A stretch of DNA of 35,225 bases from an uncultured Verrucomicrobiae bacterium (GTDB taxonomy: Bacteria; Verrucomicrobiota; Verrucomicrobiia; JADLBR01; CALLMV01): the NCBI GenBank assembly GCA_938005615.1, contig CALLMV010000030.1, forward strand, positions 1 to 35,225, written 5' to 3'. The notes beneath the pieces were generated by a model, which had not been told where the DNA came from, ran no database searches, and was given only the letters and a program-made list of their open reading frames with translations. Positions 33,862-35,225 of the stretch are shown here, in pieces; the first letter of the stretch is position 1; each line of letters starts with the position of its first letter. A program made the position numbers and the translations under genes.

Positions 33862-35225
33862 CAGTTTTCTTCTTTGATGGTAGTTTTCTGGCGTGCAGTA
33901 CGGTTGCGGAAAAACCAGAAACCAAAACCGGAGATGAGGAGGGGCACGAGTAGGAGGTTGACAGCAGCAAGTGTGACGTTAAGCCGTTCGATGTCTTCGC
34001 GGAGGCGTTTGCGGATCTCGCGCTGCTGGCGACGCACGTTGACTTCCTGGGCACGGAAGTCGTCTATCTTGGCCTGAACTTGCGGGGAGATGGCCAGGAT
34101 GCCTTGGTTGCGCTGTTCGCGGGTGAGATTTTCCAACTCGCTGCGGATGCTTTGAAGGCGGGCGTCCAGTTCGTTGAGTTGTTTTTGGAATTCTTGCTGT
34201 GCCTTAACTTCCATGGCTAGGACGCGCTCGAAGGGACGAGCGACTTGACCCTTGCCGCGTAGGGAGATGAGGTCGGGGCTACCACCGAGCAGTTCGAGGG
34301 TGTTGGCTGTAAGGGCAAGGTTATCGTTGAGAGGTTGGATAGCACGTTGACCAAAGAAGTTGAAGATCTGCACAGAAAAAGCATCGGCAAGAAAATCGGT
34401 ATCCGCAAAGAGCACCAAGGTGCTTTCTGTGGCTGACTCTTTGAGTTGACTGGCTCCGACATCTGAAGTCGATTGATCTTCGGGATCGGATGTTGGCGGA
34501 CCATCGGGGAATGCCGTGGGAAATTTGCCGCGAATGATGGCTCCAATCGTTTTTTCACCTTTGGGTGGGTTGACGAGGTTCACGACTTCGCCAGGGACAC
34601 TGAACTGCAGGCGTGATAGTTCGATCAGCTTGCTACGAGGTGAGGATTGGACCAGGGGAGTAAGCTTGAGGGTGGATCCTTCCACGAGAGTAACAGCCCC
34701 TGTCTCGGCAAAAAATGCGCGGCTCAAGCTCGCCGTGGCAGGGGATTCTTGAGGGAATCTTTTCACGTCGAGCCAGACTGCGTAAGGTATCGGGGGCTGC
34801 CCGGGTTCTGCGTTAACGAAGGCAGCGAAAATCGTGTCGCCTACAACGCTTTGGGAATCGTAGTTGATACCATAAGCTTGAAATAATGTAGGAAGGTCAG
34901 AGGTGTTGTTGATGCCCACAGTGAATGCCATCTGCCCGCTCGAGGGATTCTGCTTCATGAAGACAGAGGAAGGATCGACAGCAATAAATACCGGTCGACC
35001 CCGGAGCAGGAATTGATCGATCTGGTATTGGAGCTCAGAGGACAGGCCCACAGGATGCAGGACGGCGAGAACTTCAATATCCTCGGGAATTTGATCTGCC
35101 AGCGGAATTACAGAAAAAGATTTACGCAACTCTTCAATAATGACCCAGTCGGGCTGGCCGCCACGCATTCCAGGTAAAGCGCGCCCAAACATCGGCAGAC
35201 CGGTGATGACTCCAAGCTTGGGTAA
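33861..35225 (-). CDS. GldG-like ABC transporter auxiliary protein (second copy, partial at 5' end)
   Basis: At least 454 residues; the frame is open at the right edge, so the start lies outside. Visible parts are an extracytoplasmic GldG/ABC_transp_aux domain (PKLGVITGLPMFG at the edge, PDWVIIEELRKSFSVIPLAD, then LAVLHPVGLSSELQYQIDQF and RGRPVFIAVDPSSVFM). A long, charged coiled-coil region follows near the end (VKAQQEFQKQLNELDARLQS, then a REQRNQGILAIS stretch), and a C-terminal transmembrane helix (LLVPLLISGFGFWFF) ends in a short basic tail. The coiled coil is absent from the first GldG-like protein (9627-11102), so the two are distinct subtypes. It is coupled to DUF4340. Matching permease and ATPase genes are probably just beyond the window. 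Confidence 0.85.
   Translation of the reverse strand, partial: LPKLGVITGLPMFGRALPGMRGGQPDWVIIEELRKSFSVIPLADQIPEDIEVLAVLHPVGLSSELQYQIDQFLLRGRPVFIAVDPSSVFMKQNPSSGQMAFTVGINNTSDLPTLFQAYGINYDSQSVVGDTIFAAFVNAEPGQPPIPYAVWLDVKRFPQESPATASLSRAFFAETGAVTLVEGSTLKLTPLVQSSPRSKLIELSRLQFSVPGEVVNLVNPPKGEKTIGAIIRGKFPTAFPDGPPTSDPEDQSTSDVGASQLKESATESTLVLFADTDFLADAFSVQIFNFFGQRAIQPLNDNLALTANTLELLGGSPDLISLRGKGQVARPFERVLAMEVKAQQEFQKQLNELDARLQSIRSELENLTREQRNQGILAISPQVQAKIDDFRAQEVNVRRQQREIRKRLREDIERLNVTLAAVNLLLVPLLISGFGFWFFRNRTARQKTTIKEEN

Overview
The window holds about 32 protein-coding genes, including two cut by its ends and one frameshifted, from a Gram-negative bacterium. I see no rRNA, tRNA, CRISPR array or insertion sequence. 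Lipopolysaccharide heptose enzymes (HldD, GmhB), a lipoprotein and AsmA-like envelope proteins point to an outer membrane. GldA/F/G-like ABC systems with DUF4340 partners, DUF1844, HpnC/D/E squalene synthesis, a bacterial deoxyhypusine-synthase homologue and a tiny PAKKA-repeat histone-like protein together suggest a PVC-type lineage, most likely Verrucomicrobiota. That placement is inference from gene content, not a computed phylogeny.

Layout. 1-2454: the start of pstB (leftward), then hom and an ABC ATPase gene broken by a one-base frameshift (rightward). 2511-5486: an esterase (leftward), then a translationally coupled pair, a DUF1844 protein and an STT3-like membrane protein. 5444-14279: one long leftward block, read from the right as rpsF-ssb-rplI, then gldA-gldF-gldG-DUF4340-AsmA-like, with stop/start overlaps through most of the second half. 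14280-14636 is a gene-free, AT-rich spacer. 14637-19858 is noticeably GC-richer and carries a small membrane protein, a deoxyhypusine-synthase homologue, hldD, a photolyase and an M42 peptidase.

19971-28893: a lipoprotein gene (rightward), then a leftward housekeeping series read from the right: gmk-coaC, a histone-like gene with its own terminator, nusA-infB, dcd, fabH-nrnA-gmhB. 28943-29362 is a DUF805 membrane protein. 29478-32578: rightward hpnC and a fused hpnD-hpnE gene, a complete farnesyl-diphosphate-to-squalene pathway in two overlapping genes. 32752-35225: a second DUF4340/GldG-like pair, running off the right edge.

Functional links: GmhB and HldD act in the same ADP-heptose pathway although they lie in separate transcription units. 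NusA and IF-2 form the classic transcription/translation operon, here behind a promoter-like site and an intrinsic-terminator-like leader. The most distinctive features are the hpnD-hpnE fusion, the two Gld-like modules, the STT3-like protein with an altered WWD motif, the deoxyhypusine-synthase homologue and the 50-residue histone-like gene.
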